23,481 bases of DNA from CAZFZQ01 sp964522845 (GTDB lineage Bacteria; Patescibacteriota; Patescibacteriia; GCA-002772895): the NCBI GenBank assembly GCA_964522845.1, contig CAZFZQ010000008.1, forward strand, positions 1 through 23,481, given 5' to 3'. Positions 12,049 to 21,700 of the stretch are shown here, in pieces (the stretch's first letter is position 1; every line of letters begins with the position of its first letter). Both the position numbers and the translations under genes were made by a program. The notes below the pieces were generated by a model. It was not told the origin of the DNA and made no database searches. It saw only the letters and a list, made by a program, of their open reading frames with translations.

Positions 12049-14874
12049 TTATTCTAACTTAGCCAATTCCAGCATTTGTTTTAAACTATCTATTTCGGCT
12101 TTTCCAACCGATGCCCCCATATTTCTCAAGGTGCCTATCTCTCTTCTCAACGAAGTCATATTAGTAATAAAAGCCGGCGAAAATCTTTCCTGATTCCGTT
12201 GCATTAATTTAATGGCATTTTCTAATTGGTTTAACGCTCCGCCCAACTGCTGAATTCTCTTGGAAGCGTCAGTCGTACCGCTAGCTGAATCAAGTTTTTT
12301 ACTCGCGCCGACGCTAGCGGTGGTATATTCCTTGACCAAAGTTTTATATGTTTTTACGCCTTGCAGGGGATCAAATCTATCTCTCACCGTCCGTACCTTA
12401 TCTTTTTTTATTTCCGTTCCCTTGCCGGTCGCGTCTTCCGTATACCGCGCGGCAACATTGGCATAACTTGCGGCAGCTTCTTTCTTCTTTCCATCGATCT
12501 GTCCAGTTGTCGCTGCCTGCTGAGCCGTACCAACCATCATATTATAAGCACCCTCCAAACTCTTATAAATCTGGCTTTCTTGAACTAATTGTTGATGATT
12601 CAATTCTTGACCCTGCTCATTAAATTGGCCACTATGCGTACCAACGGTAGTATCTACATCCTGAGCTTTATCATCTAAGCGCGAAACTAAATCAGCTATT
12701 GCTTGAGCATTTCTTCTCGCTTCTGCTTCATTTTTTGTAGTTGCCACCGCATTTAATACTTTATAGGCGTCTGTCATAAAATCTTTTTGCCACTGCTCTC
12801 CACCCAAAGCCGGCGTCTTACCGACATCTGTAATCATTTTTTCCACTCCCGTGTCAACATCGCTCTTTTCTAAAGTTCCGGCGCGATACGAGGCTAATTG
12901 AGCCGTGCCTAATTTTACATTCTGTTCTTCCACGAGCTCTTGTCTTCTTGCGGTCGCGCCGGCGAAAGTCCCGCCCGGAGCGCCCGCCAGACCGCTATTA
13001 TTCAACGTATCATACTTCCCTTGCAATTCCGCTTTCAAATTAACATCATCAGTATTTTCAAAAGCCAAAAGAAGGGCGTCGTTGATTTCTTTTTGCATGG
13101 CGGCTCCATATTTTGCAAAATCTTTTTCATCAACAGCCATTAACATATCGGTCGCGATGCTATTCTGCGGTTTGCCATCAACTCCCTTAGATGCGGCGTC
13201 CTTTATGCCGCCAAGAATCTTTTGCTGACCGCCAAGATTCTCCGCACCCAAAACATGCTGCGCTGCTTTTCTTTTATCCGGTTCCTTAAAATCAACAAAG
13301 GCCATCTTATTTCCTGCTTTATAAGAAGCGGTGCGCAATTGTTCCTCTAAGCGCTCATTGTCGCCGGCATATTTTTTAAAGTCATCATTATTTTTAATAC
13401 CTCCCTTTTCCGCCATCTCTCTTACGTATGCCTCATATTCATGCGTATCCTGCTTGCCTTTTAATAATTCATCAGACTTCTTGCGCAATTCCATAGGCGT
13501 CATATCTTTTTCAGCTATTTTCTTTCTCTCTTCCGCAATTATTTTATATCTAATAGCGCTCGCTCTGCCCTCTTGGCCCATCGCTTTCGCCATCTTTTCA
13601 TCCCTCTTTAAATTTTCCGTTTGCTTGTGCTCCTTTGAGCCAAGGCCAATTTTTTGCGCCCAGGGCTGATTTTGAACTTGAATTTTTGCCGCGGCTAAAA
13701 ATGCTCTGGTGCCGGTTTTTTCGTATACTGCGCCCGCGGCTTTTTTGCCCGCCCATTTCGTCGCTCGTACCGGCGCCATGGCGGTTTTTGTTACCGCCGC
13801 TTTGGCATATCCCTGAATTGAGCCCAATGCTTTTCCGGCAATGCCCGCGCCGGCCGCGCGCATTGATTGCGCCATATATAAAGATCCGAGCAACATGCCA
13901 ATGCCCATCAAATAAGAAATCATGTTATCCAGCGTGCCAACTTGGGTGTTGGCGACATTCAAATTGGGACCTCCCGCGGACTCTTGTCCGTATGTTGCCG
14001 CAACTGATGATTTTGATATGTTATCAGCCGTGGCTATATCTCCATTGCCTAAAACTAAAAGTGAAAGCCACAGGAAAAACGCCATGATCGGACCGACCAT
14101 GATATTGTCTAAAAACATATCCCACCATTTTCCATAATTCGCTTTCAGGCGCCCCGACGGCCAAACAGAAGACATAAAAGCCAGGGGGGATAAAACAACC
14201 AAAAACCACAACGTCACGACCCGCATCACGAGCATAATGGCAAAAGCGCCCAAAACCACGGCCGTTACCGTTACCATTATGGCCGCCAAAATAAAAGAGC
14301 CGACAACGTTCAAAAGATTTGGCGGGGCCTGAGTTGTATCAAATTTCAAAAGCTCTTCAATTTTTAACGCCTTAACAAAGTTTCCGCCGGCCGCGGCTTG
14401 AAAACCATTGACAAAAGTAAGCATCACCACCTGCCCCAAATCAATAAAAATTCCGCAAATGGTACGGGAAAAATTTATAACCACGGCCATGATGAGAAGC
14501 CGCGGCAGCATGGCCTGGTATTTGTATTCTTTTACATTAAAGATGGTGGCGAAAGCGATAACTAAAAGAATCAAAATGAAAAACATGTTTACCACGTCGC
14601 GGATAATCACCCAGCCATTTGTAACTGCAGCGGATGTAACAAACTCATTATATTGCGCGAGATCAATTATAATGGCGACCAACATCAAACAAAGCTTTCC
14701 TATCAACGAAACCCACAACTGCACAATCCAGCCAATGGCAGTTACCGCGCCATTTTTCATCATATCCATAACTATCTTTTCTTGGGCCATTACTACCGGC
14801 GCAATCAAAAAACCGGCGGCTATCATCAACGCCATCCCCAGCATCTTCCTATTTTTTTTGATAAAATTTATCAT
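12049..14874 (-). CDS. VirB6/TrbL-like polytopic membrane protein with long cytoplasmic tail
   Basis: The 941-residue protein begins with a signal-like helix (10-30, ending VVMAQ). It has about six to seven further hydrophobic segments up to residue 345, including WVIIRDVVNMFFILILLVIAF, LLIMAVVINFSRTICGIFIDLGQ, the VLGAFAIMLVMRVVTLWFLV region with SPLAFM, and MISYLMGIGMLLGSLYMAQSM. The WVIIRD, NFSRT and PLAFM blocks are typical of patescibacterial TrbL/VirB6-like channel proteins. The remaining 590 residues are helical, charged and Ala/Lys/Gln-rich without membrane segments, much longer than in VirB6 of classical systems. It is first in the minus-strand cluster and starts directly behind an extended -10 promoter. 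The tail may contact the 658-aa protein encoded six bases downstream; this is inference. Confidence 0.82.
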   Translation of the reverse strand: MINFIKKNRKMLGMALMIAAGFLIAPVVMAQEKIVMDMMKNGAVTAIGWIVQLWVSLIGKLCLMLVAIIIDLAQYNEFVTSAAVTNGWVIIRDVVNMFFILILLVIAFATIFNVKEYKYQAMLPRLLIMAVVINFSRTICGIFIDLGQVVMLTFVNGFQAAAGGNFVKALKIEELLKFDTTQAPPNLLNVVGSFILAAIMVTVTAVVLGAFAIMLVMRVVTLWFLVVLSPLAFMSSVWPSGRLKANYGKWWDMFLDNIMVGPIMAFFLWLSLLVLGNGDIATADNISKSSVAATYGQESAGGPNLNVANTQVGTLDNMISYLMGIGMLLGSLYMAQSMRAAGAGIAGKALGSIQGYAKAAVTKTAMAPVRATKWAGKKAAGAVYEKTGTRAFLAAAKIQVQNQPWAQKIGLGSKEHKQTENLKRDEKMAKAMGQEGRASAIRYKIIAEERKKIAEKDMTPMELRKKSDELLKGKQDTHEYEAYVREMAEKGGIKNNDDFKKYAGDNERLEEQLRTASYKAGNKMAFVDFKEPDKRKAAQHVLGAENLGGQQKILGGIKDAASKGVDGKPQNSIATDMLMAVDEKDFAKYGAAMQKEINDALLLAFENTDDVNLKAELQGKYDTLNNSGLAGAPGGTFAGATARRQELVEEQNVKLGTAQLASYRAGTLEKSDVDTGVEKMITDVGKTPALGGEQWQKDFMTDAYKVLNAVATTKNEAEARRNAQAIADLVSRLDDKAQDVDTTVGTHSGQFNEQGQELNHQQLVQESQIYKSLEGAYNMMVGTAQQAATTGQIDGKKKEAAASYANVAARYTEDATGKGTEIKKDKVRTVRDRFDPLQGVKTYKTLVKEYTTASVGASKKLDSASGTTDASKRIQQLGGALNQLENAIKLMQRNQERFSPAFITNMTSLRREIGTLRNMGASVGKAEIDSLKQMLELAKLE

Positions 14875-14882
14875 CTGTACTT

Positions 14883-14891
14883 ATTATACCA
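14883..14891 (-). promoter_or_regulatory. Extended -10 promoter of the secretion cluster, near-leaderless
   Basis: Minus strand TGGTATAAT (14891-14883) lies eight bases before ATG 14874. This is the same 9-mer and nearly the same spacing as at 470-478. Transcription would start within about two bases of the start codon. No Shine-Dalgarno is present. Confidence 0.7.
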
Positions 14892-15087
14892 CAATTGGCT
14901 TATTATTAAATAAATTTAGCTTAAATTAGCGAAAAAGAGGACAAAATACTTGACCCAGTAAGACCAACTTTGGAAATTGAGTCTTCTGTAAAGTTTAAAT
15001 TTTGGCAAAGGTTGGCCAATTTCTACAAACTTAAATTTTAATTTTAGCTTAATTTAGAGAAAAAACAGCCAAAGTTGTCTTACTGGG
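14892..15087. promoter_or_regulatory. Structured non-coding region between divergent promoters
   Basis: About 200 bp without a gene. An inverted pair has arms 14952-14973 (GACCCAGTAAGACCAACTTTGG) and 15069-15089, complementary apart from one extra C and the outermost bases. A direct pair, TTTAGCTTAAATTAGCGAAA (from 14915) and TTTAGCTTAATTTAGAGAAA (from 15043), lies 128 bp apart. The middle holds AAGTTTAAATTTTGG/CCAATTT-type partial inversions. The right arm overlaps the -35 of the rightward promoter, so an operator or structured regulatory site is plausible. Confidence 0.6.
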
Positions 15088-15116
15088 TTGACAAAAACGT
15101 TAAAGTGTGCTATAAT
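15088..15116 (+). promoter_or_regulatory. Full-consensus sigma-70 promoter pointing into the gap
   Basis: TTGACA (15088-15093), 17 bases, TATAAT (15111-15116), with TGC before the -10. All twelve consensus bases are present. Transcription would start near 15123, two bases before the N run, toward the lipoprotein gene at 15240 if the gap is short. Confidence 0.88.
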
Positions 15117-15125
15117 ACCTGCAAA

Positions 15126-15225
15126 NNNNNNNNNNNNNNNNNNNNNNNNNNNNNNNNNNNNNNNNNNNNNNNNNNNNNNNNNNNNNNNNNNNNNNNNNNN
15201 NNNNNNNNNNNNNNNNNNNNNNNNN
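15126..15225. other. Assembly gap (100 N)
   Basis: Exactly 100 N, a conventional placeholder. The true length and content are unknown, and the two sides may not be directly adjacent in the genome. Confidence 0.99.
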
Positions 15226-15239
15226 AAAGGAGAAGGACA

Positions 15240-15740
15240 ATGAAGACCGCGAACGTTCTTTTCACCCTCATCGCCATCTTCGCCTTCGGCTTCACGGCCT
15301 GCGGCGGAGACGACACCGACCCCAACCCGCCCACGACCGATGGCCTGCCAACCCCCGCGAAGGATTCGTCCATCCCGGACGATCCCGATGCCTGCAAAGC
15401 GGAGGGGATCGACGGCACGATCTTCAAGCCGGCGCCAAGCGTGGGACAACAATGGAAGTGGACACATGTCCTCATCTGCGGACAAACGAATCCTTCCAAC
15501 AAGGTCGTAGCTGCATTCACGCTTTCCGGCAAGATCTTCTCCAACACGGAGACCGCCGTGTCTGCCGATTCAACCATCAACATGGTGGGGGGCAGACCGG
15601 GCGACTTCTGCGTCTTCGTCGAAACATCTGTCGCGAACTTTCCCGCCACGCTTCCGGTCACGTGCACTATCACCGGTTCGTCTTGCAACAAGACACAAGT
15701 CGTCATCACGGCAAAAAAGGATACGACTTTCAACCCATAG
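15240..15740 (+). CDS. Putative lipoprotein, GC-rich and atypical for the scaffold
   Basis: The 166-residue product has a lipoprotein signal: MKTA, hydrophobic VLFTLIAIFAFGFTA, then the lipidation Cys (C21) followed by GGDDTDPNPP and a flexible Asp/Pro/Thr linker to about residue 50. The rest (about 52-166) is a small beta-rich domain with several Cys (CKAEG, LICGQT, DFCVF, VTCTI, SSCNK). No family was recognised. A strong AAGGAGAAGG ribosome site precedes ATG 15240, unlike most neighbours. The first 120 bases of the gene are about 66% GC by hand count, against about 43% in a 60-base sample of the NTF2-like gene. The CGGDD-type start is common in lipoproteins of Gram-negative phyla. It is either a transferred gene or a scaffolding chimera beside the gap. 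Confidence 0.75.
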   Translation: MKTANVLFTLIAIFAFGFTACGGDDTDPNPPTTDGLPTPAKDSSIPDDPDACKAEGIDGTIFKPAPSVGQQWKWTHVLICGQTNPSNKVVAAFTLSGKIFSNTETAVSADSTINMVGGRPGDFCVFVETSVANFPATLPVTCTITGSSCNKTQVVITAKKDTTFNP

Positions 15741-15755
15741 CTCTCTGCCCCCTTC

Positions 15756-15784
15756 GGCAGCGCCCAAACGCGCTGCCTTTTTTT
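15756..15784 (+). terminator. Intrinsic terminator of the lipoprotein gene
   Basis: Stem GGCAGCG/CGCTGCC with an 8-base loop is followed by seven T (15778-15784), 15 bases after the stop. The T tract serves only the plus strand; the minus-strand giant gene that converges here has no T tract after this hairpin. Confidence 0.9.
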
Positions 15785-15793
15785 ATAAATAAC

Positions 15794-18700
15794 TTATGGC
15801 TGTAAAATTATCTTGCTTCCTGCGGCCGGTAAACTATTTATTCCCCAATTATCCACCACAACTACCTTGGGAGTATATTCGCAAGATTGTCCGGCCGGCT
15901 TATCGCAAGTATAGGTATGCTGAAGTTCAAAATATGCTTCTTCGCAAGCATCGGGCGAATTGCCGAACATCTGATTTTTTATCGTACAGGCGGATCCCGG
16001 GCAATCCGCCTCTATCTCGCAAACTATTTCAGGATTATTCAAACAAACACTGGCTTCTTCCGTATCGCTTTTCGCGCACAGCGGCTTATGATTTTGATAC
16101 ATCCCGCCCACTGTCTCAATAACCGAGCCATCACCCCAATCAGCCTTTATTCCCACTATCGGCATTCTGTTGCTGTCGGCCCAAGCGTAAAATCTTACAA
16201 CCGCCAAATACTGATTGCCGGAAATATTCACAACCGGACCGACATCTCCATTAACTACCAGCGCGTTTGGCTGGCCCAAAGCAAATCGGTCATTACTTAC
16301 TTTCCTATTCGGGTTGTAAGAATAAATCTGCGGATTTTTAAGGTTTGGATAAACAGCGGCATTTTTTCTCCAGTCGTAACATCCGCCGCTTCCAAAAGTA
16401 TCAACTGGGCACTTAGTTTCTTTATAGGTAAATTCCGCGCCGGAAGACTCATAAGAAAAGGAGTAGAAAACTTTGGCAAAAAGATTCCTCAAGAAACTGA
16501 TGGCCTTATCCTGTGGCTTGAGTGAGATTTTATCGCTTGACGCGACAACATCAAAATCAACAGTCGTGTTATCGCCATCAGAGCCATATTTTCCGTCTTT
16601 TAGAACGCCCGGAGTACCGCACTTCCCTCTGCAACTCCATGGCACGCCTGCAAAATTATGTGCGCCCATCGTATAAAATGAATACCAGGCCAGTTTACCG
16701 ACCGGCGAAACATCAGCGGCCGCGCTGCCAAACGGCTGAATTTCGTAATCGTAATGATAAAGTCCTGCCGGTTCAAAAGAAGTGGCGGTAACGGTCGCGT
16801 CTTTATTTTTATTTTTTAGATTTTTAGACCAAAGGTTATTCGTCAGAGCGGCATTTTTGGAAGCGGCAACATCAACAATCGCCTCGCATTTCTCACGGGA
16901 GTGGACGAGAAGTTGTATTTTAAACCAACTATTTTGACTGCCTTTTACCTCGCAGTGCGCCGATGCCACTTCGTCCAATTGTCCAGTTTTATTAAAATGA
17001 AATCTGATTTGAAAGGCGCTTTGGCCGTCAGTTGCGACACCGCTATAGCATACCGCCTTAAAGGCCGCTTTATCACCCGCAAAAAGGTCGATTATTTTGA
17101 AATCTTTTCCCGGGGTCTCGCCATCATCATAACGCCAATACCAATATTCGCCATTGGCGTCTTTTTCTATTGTAGATCGCGCTCTCGCGGTTTTTACGAT
17201 TCTGTTTGAACCAACCGCCTCTCCGGCGCAATTGTCTGTAACTTTTACGCCATCGCAAAGCGCGCTACCGGCAATATAATTTTTCTCCGGTCTGCCATTT
17301 TGAATGAAAAACGACGTTCCTTTTGGAAAATTCTCACCATAGCTGCTGTCCAAAAATTTTATCTCCATGGCGTCTATATCGTCTTTATTTATTGGTTCGC
17401 CAGAAAACATACCCGTAGCTCCTTCACCAACTTTTATTAAATTTACGGGCGTCCCGCCAATTGCATCGCCTACTTTAAAAATTCTTCTTGTTTCCGCAAT
17501 ATTACCTTCCCAATTATTACCGACTTTAGTAATTGAAGGAAAATTTGGCCAACCGTTAGGATCGTAATTACCGCCTGCTGACACCGGAAAAGGAGCTATT
17601 TCTATAAAAGGCCCTTCCGTGCATTCATTCGGCCTATTAAATGTATTGCCGGCGCCGGCACCACTACAAGCGCTTTCACCGGTTCCGCAAATACTTGTTC
17701 CAAAACATCCTTTCATCCAATCAGGGTTTGTCATAATACCCGGAGAGTAGTAGGGAAATCGCGATTTTTCCTGACTAAATGTGGTTAAAAATCCCAAGTA
17801 ATAATTTTGCGGATTTACCACCGCCTGGTTTACATAGCCACCCTTGGCCTGCAAACAATAATATTTTCCTCCTCCCAATGGCGGGACATAGCCCGCGGTG
17901 CGGAATTGATTATAAATATCGCGCGTGCCCGGCACAATGTCTTGCGGAAGCCAGGTAAGACAGGCCTTTTGATTTTTATCGCCATTGATTGGCGTTGCCG
18001 GATCGCGCTCCAAGCAATAACCGCTCCAGCCGATGACATCATCTTGCCGTTTTAGCTTTAGGCAAGTACCGCCTTCCTCCGGTTTGCCGCAAGATCTTTT
18101 CGGATCGTCTTCAAATTTAACGCCCGGGACGCAATCTTGTCCGTCTTTGTCGCCGCCACCCTGGCAAATACCCGAAGACACGCTTCTGTTGCCGTAGGTT
18201 ATATATCTGTTGGCCACCTCGCCGCCATAAGCCAATTTCGTATAATCGCATTCGCAATTTTGTCCGCTTTCACAACTGTTGGCGCTCTTAAAGCCTTGCA
18301 TATCATATTGTGCCACCGATGACGGGAACGGAGAATCCTGCTCCGGATAACCGCGGCAGGTGGATACTTCCCCCACTAAATAGTTAGGAACTTTGTTAAG
18401 CTTTAAATCAAAAGATGTCTGATAATCGCCATATTTTCCAAACATGGAAGCGACCGAGCCAATAGTACGGAATTCAACATCGGTAACCGGCACTTGATTT
18501 CCAATTGAAAATCCCGAGTATTCCTTGCTCCCCCATCCAACTTGGCGCTTGCTGTAATTATCCGCAGAAAGAACTTTGCCGCTATCCGGATTCTTAACGA
18601 TAAAATTGGCGCAAGTGGCGCCGCCGCCTGCCGCGTATTTATCGCAAAGGCCCACTTCGGCGCAAACCGTTTTTGCTTTGCTGGTTAACGGATCGGTGGC

Positions 18701-21700
18701 GGAATAACTTGTCTTGCAAGTCAGCCATTCGCCGCACTCGCGGTCGCGGGTGACTTTTAGAATGGTGTTGGAATCCATGGCGATTTTTTCGCATTTTCCC
18801 GTGTAAACCGGCGCGATAATACCTGGAAAAACTTGAGTCAAATTAGCCGGACATTCGTTATCCGTGGCGCAGGGCTTGAAAGGATCAACGGTTGTGCCAA
18901 AAACCGCGGGGAAAATTCCGCAAAAAGATAATTTATCAACCGGCTTGGCCAATTTTTTCTGCTGATCGGCGGAAAAATACGTGGCAAAAGAATGCCATTT
19001 TTTATTGATGTCGCTTGTCTTATCTAATAACACGCACCCCTCGGTCAAAGAGGCCTTGCCGGAACAGGTGGCATCATTTTCCAGCGCTTTTAATTTGTCA
19101 TTATCAATCAAATAATACGGACGGCCTTTGGCGTTGGCGGCCGAAGTATCCAATGGGTCAATAAATTCTGTGCAGCCGTTTTGTGTTTCCGGGCAAACCC
19201 CGGCCGAACCGTTAAAACCCGCGTCAGCATTCCGCCAAATACCATAAACGCCATTTTTCATAAAAGTGGGGTAGCAGGGCGTATCCGTTCCTTTTTTATA
19301 CCACCCGCCCGTATTCCCGCCTGAGGCATTTTTGTATTCGCATTCTCCTTTTGGAACTTTGAAAAAATCAACGCCCTTGCTTGAAGTCCACGATTCGCAT
19401 CCTTGGTCTTCGGCCGTGCATAAGATTTGGGAATAATTATCAGGACTATTTTTGTAATAAACCGCGGACGCGCCCGTGCTCTTATAAATTTCCGGTTGTC
19501 CCAAAGCGGAGCAGGTGGTGTCTTTTTCCTGGCAATAATATTTTTTATCATCAACAACATAAATCGTCTTGTCAGCCGCGGTTTCCACTGTGGATTCGTC
19601 GCGGGCGATTAAATAGCCGCTCTGCGCACTACCCGCATCTCTTGATATGTTCACCGCAAATTCCTCATAAGTTTTATAAGACGATTGCTTATAAATTGGC
19701 AATTTTTGATAATCCGCGTCCGCGAGTGTTCCGTCATTAATATTAAAGCGGCAAATATACTCGCTGGCACCGACGGAACAAACAGTCTTGCCGTTACTAT
19801 CTTTACAGTCACCCGTCGGTCCGGAACAGATCAGATTATAATATTCATTGAAGTCTTTGGCCGTATTGTAGGTCTGTTGAAACGCGGCGCATCCCACGGC
19901 CTCGTCGCGGCAAAGCGCGGAAAATGATTTTAGATAAACCGAGGCGCCGGCGCGCGTTGTGTATTCTTTACAGCCCAGCATTGCTTGCGGCAGAAGAACG
20001 TTTTGCAAAGTTTGGTCGCATTCCGCGGGCGTGGTCCATGAATTTTTTATCAAATATAATTTTTGGCCGGCTTCTTTTAATATAATGTTGTCAATATAAA
20101 AACCCGTGCCGCTTGTTAATTTTATTGAAAGCAAGGGAGTGGCGGAAATTGATGGATTGGTATTTATAGGGCCGAGTTCATAATATTGCCAGTCGCCTTT
20201 TAGCGTGACGGAAAAATTGACCGCGCTTCCCGCGCCATGCGCGGCATCGCTCATCGCAATTTGCATTCCTTCTTCGCCACTGCCTTTGGCCCAGAAAGAA
20301 ATTGAATAACTGCCGGAAGCGGAAACAAGGCCAGCCAAGCTCTTGTTAATTCCCGCGCCGGAAGAACCCTTGTACGAATGGCCGCCGGCCGAGAGCGATT
20401 CGGAGCTGACCGCGCCATTTTTCCAGCCGTTGTCGCCGCCTTCAAAATCATCCTGGAAAACTATGCGCAAGTTGGAAGCGGAGGCGCCGGCATACGCGCG
20501 GCATTTATTAGCTGAAGTCGCGCAAACACGGCTTTGAGCTTTGTAGCCGTGATAAATACAATACTGGGCAGTGTCATTCCACTCGCCGCCAGAACCGGTG
20601 CAATCCGATTGGTTGCTGTCCGTCTTTCTATAATCCGTGCATTCGTCCGTGGCAATAATTGTTTTGGAAAGCAGACGGTAAGAAGTTTGGCCCGTGGCAT
20701 TATAAAATTCGCGGCAATCCGGATTGTAATTCGGATCGGTAATTGGTGCTTTGAAGGTTGCCTGCGCGCAGGCCGCATAATTGCCATCAATGATGGCCGG
20801 CACCGCGCCAACTTCGCCGGCTTGCGCCGTGCCAACTTTTAATTTATGCGCGCGAAGCTGGTAGCCGGTTTGATCCGATCCTTCCCAAGTATAGAAAGCG
20901 TCCCAATTCTTCGGATCCAATTTAATGCACTGGCGAATATAACCAAAATATTCTTTTGCTTCAGTCGCGAGGTTGGTAAATTCATCACAGCCGACATCTA
21001 CGGCATTGCAGGTTTTAGCCGTGGAAGGAATGAGATAAACAGGAAATTTTGCAACTTCATAAATTGTTTTTTCTTGCCTGTATGTTTCATAGCCGTTGCA
21101 CTTTTCGGGACAAACATCATTGATACTTATGGAACCGGCCACGGCAGGACTGCTATTTTTCGGCGTATAGCGTTCGCATCCAACTTCTTCGGTTTTGCAG
21201 GTCGGGGCATAATTCACGCATCGCGAATCAGTCGTGCCGGCTTGGCAGTCCAGATAATCCGGCGCCGCTTTGACAAAAACCGAATTGACGGCGCCATAGC
21301 CGGATGATAAAAACGGCGTGGCAGACGATCCTTCTTCCAATTGCACCGCGTCATACCAAACTGCGCCGCCGCCGACATTAGACAAAAATATTTTCGCGTA
21401 TAAATTTTGGTTTGGTGTAAGAAACGAACAGGAAAAACGATTAAAGCTGTCGCTTGGCGCTACCGCGGATTTTGACAAACTATTATTCTGGACAAGATTG
21501 CAAGTGGAGATAATGTTAGCGGTATCAAATGGTTTTGTTGCCGCGGCATCGGTAAATAATCTCGCGCCAATCACGGCCGTGGACGGCCCGCCGGCGGCGC
21601 TCCCCTTGGCGTATGCTGAAACCGTATAAGGAGTATTCAACTCCAATTTTATCGGCGCTACAGTTGCCAATTCATCCGCAGAGCCCAAAAATACTTTGGC

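Noticed and set aside
15756..15777. Terminator for the giant minus-strand gene
   Set aside because: On the minus strand the hairpin is preceded by A and not followed by a T tract, so it serves only the lipoprotein gene.
20461..21307. Open frames of 100-150 aa inside the giant gene on both strands
   Set aside because: They are shadows of a continuous 7.7-kb frame with clear domain structure.
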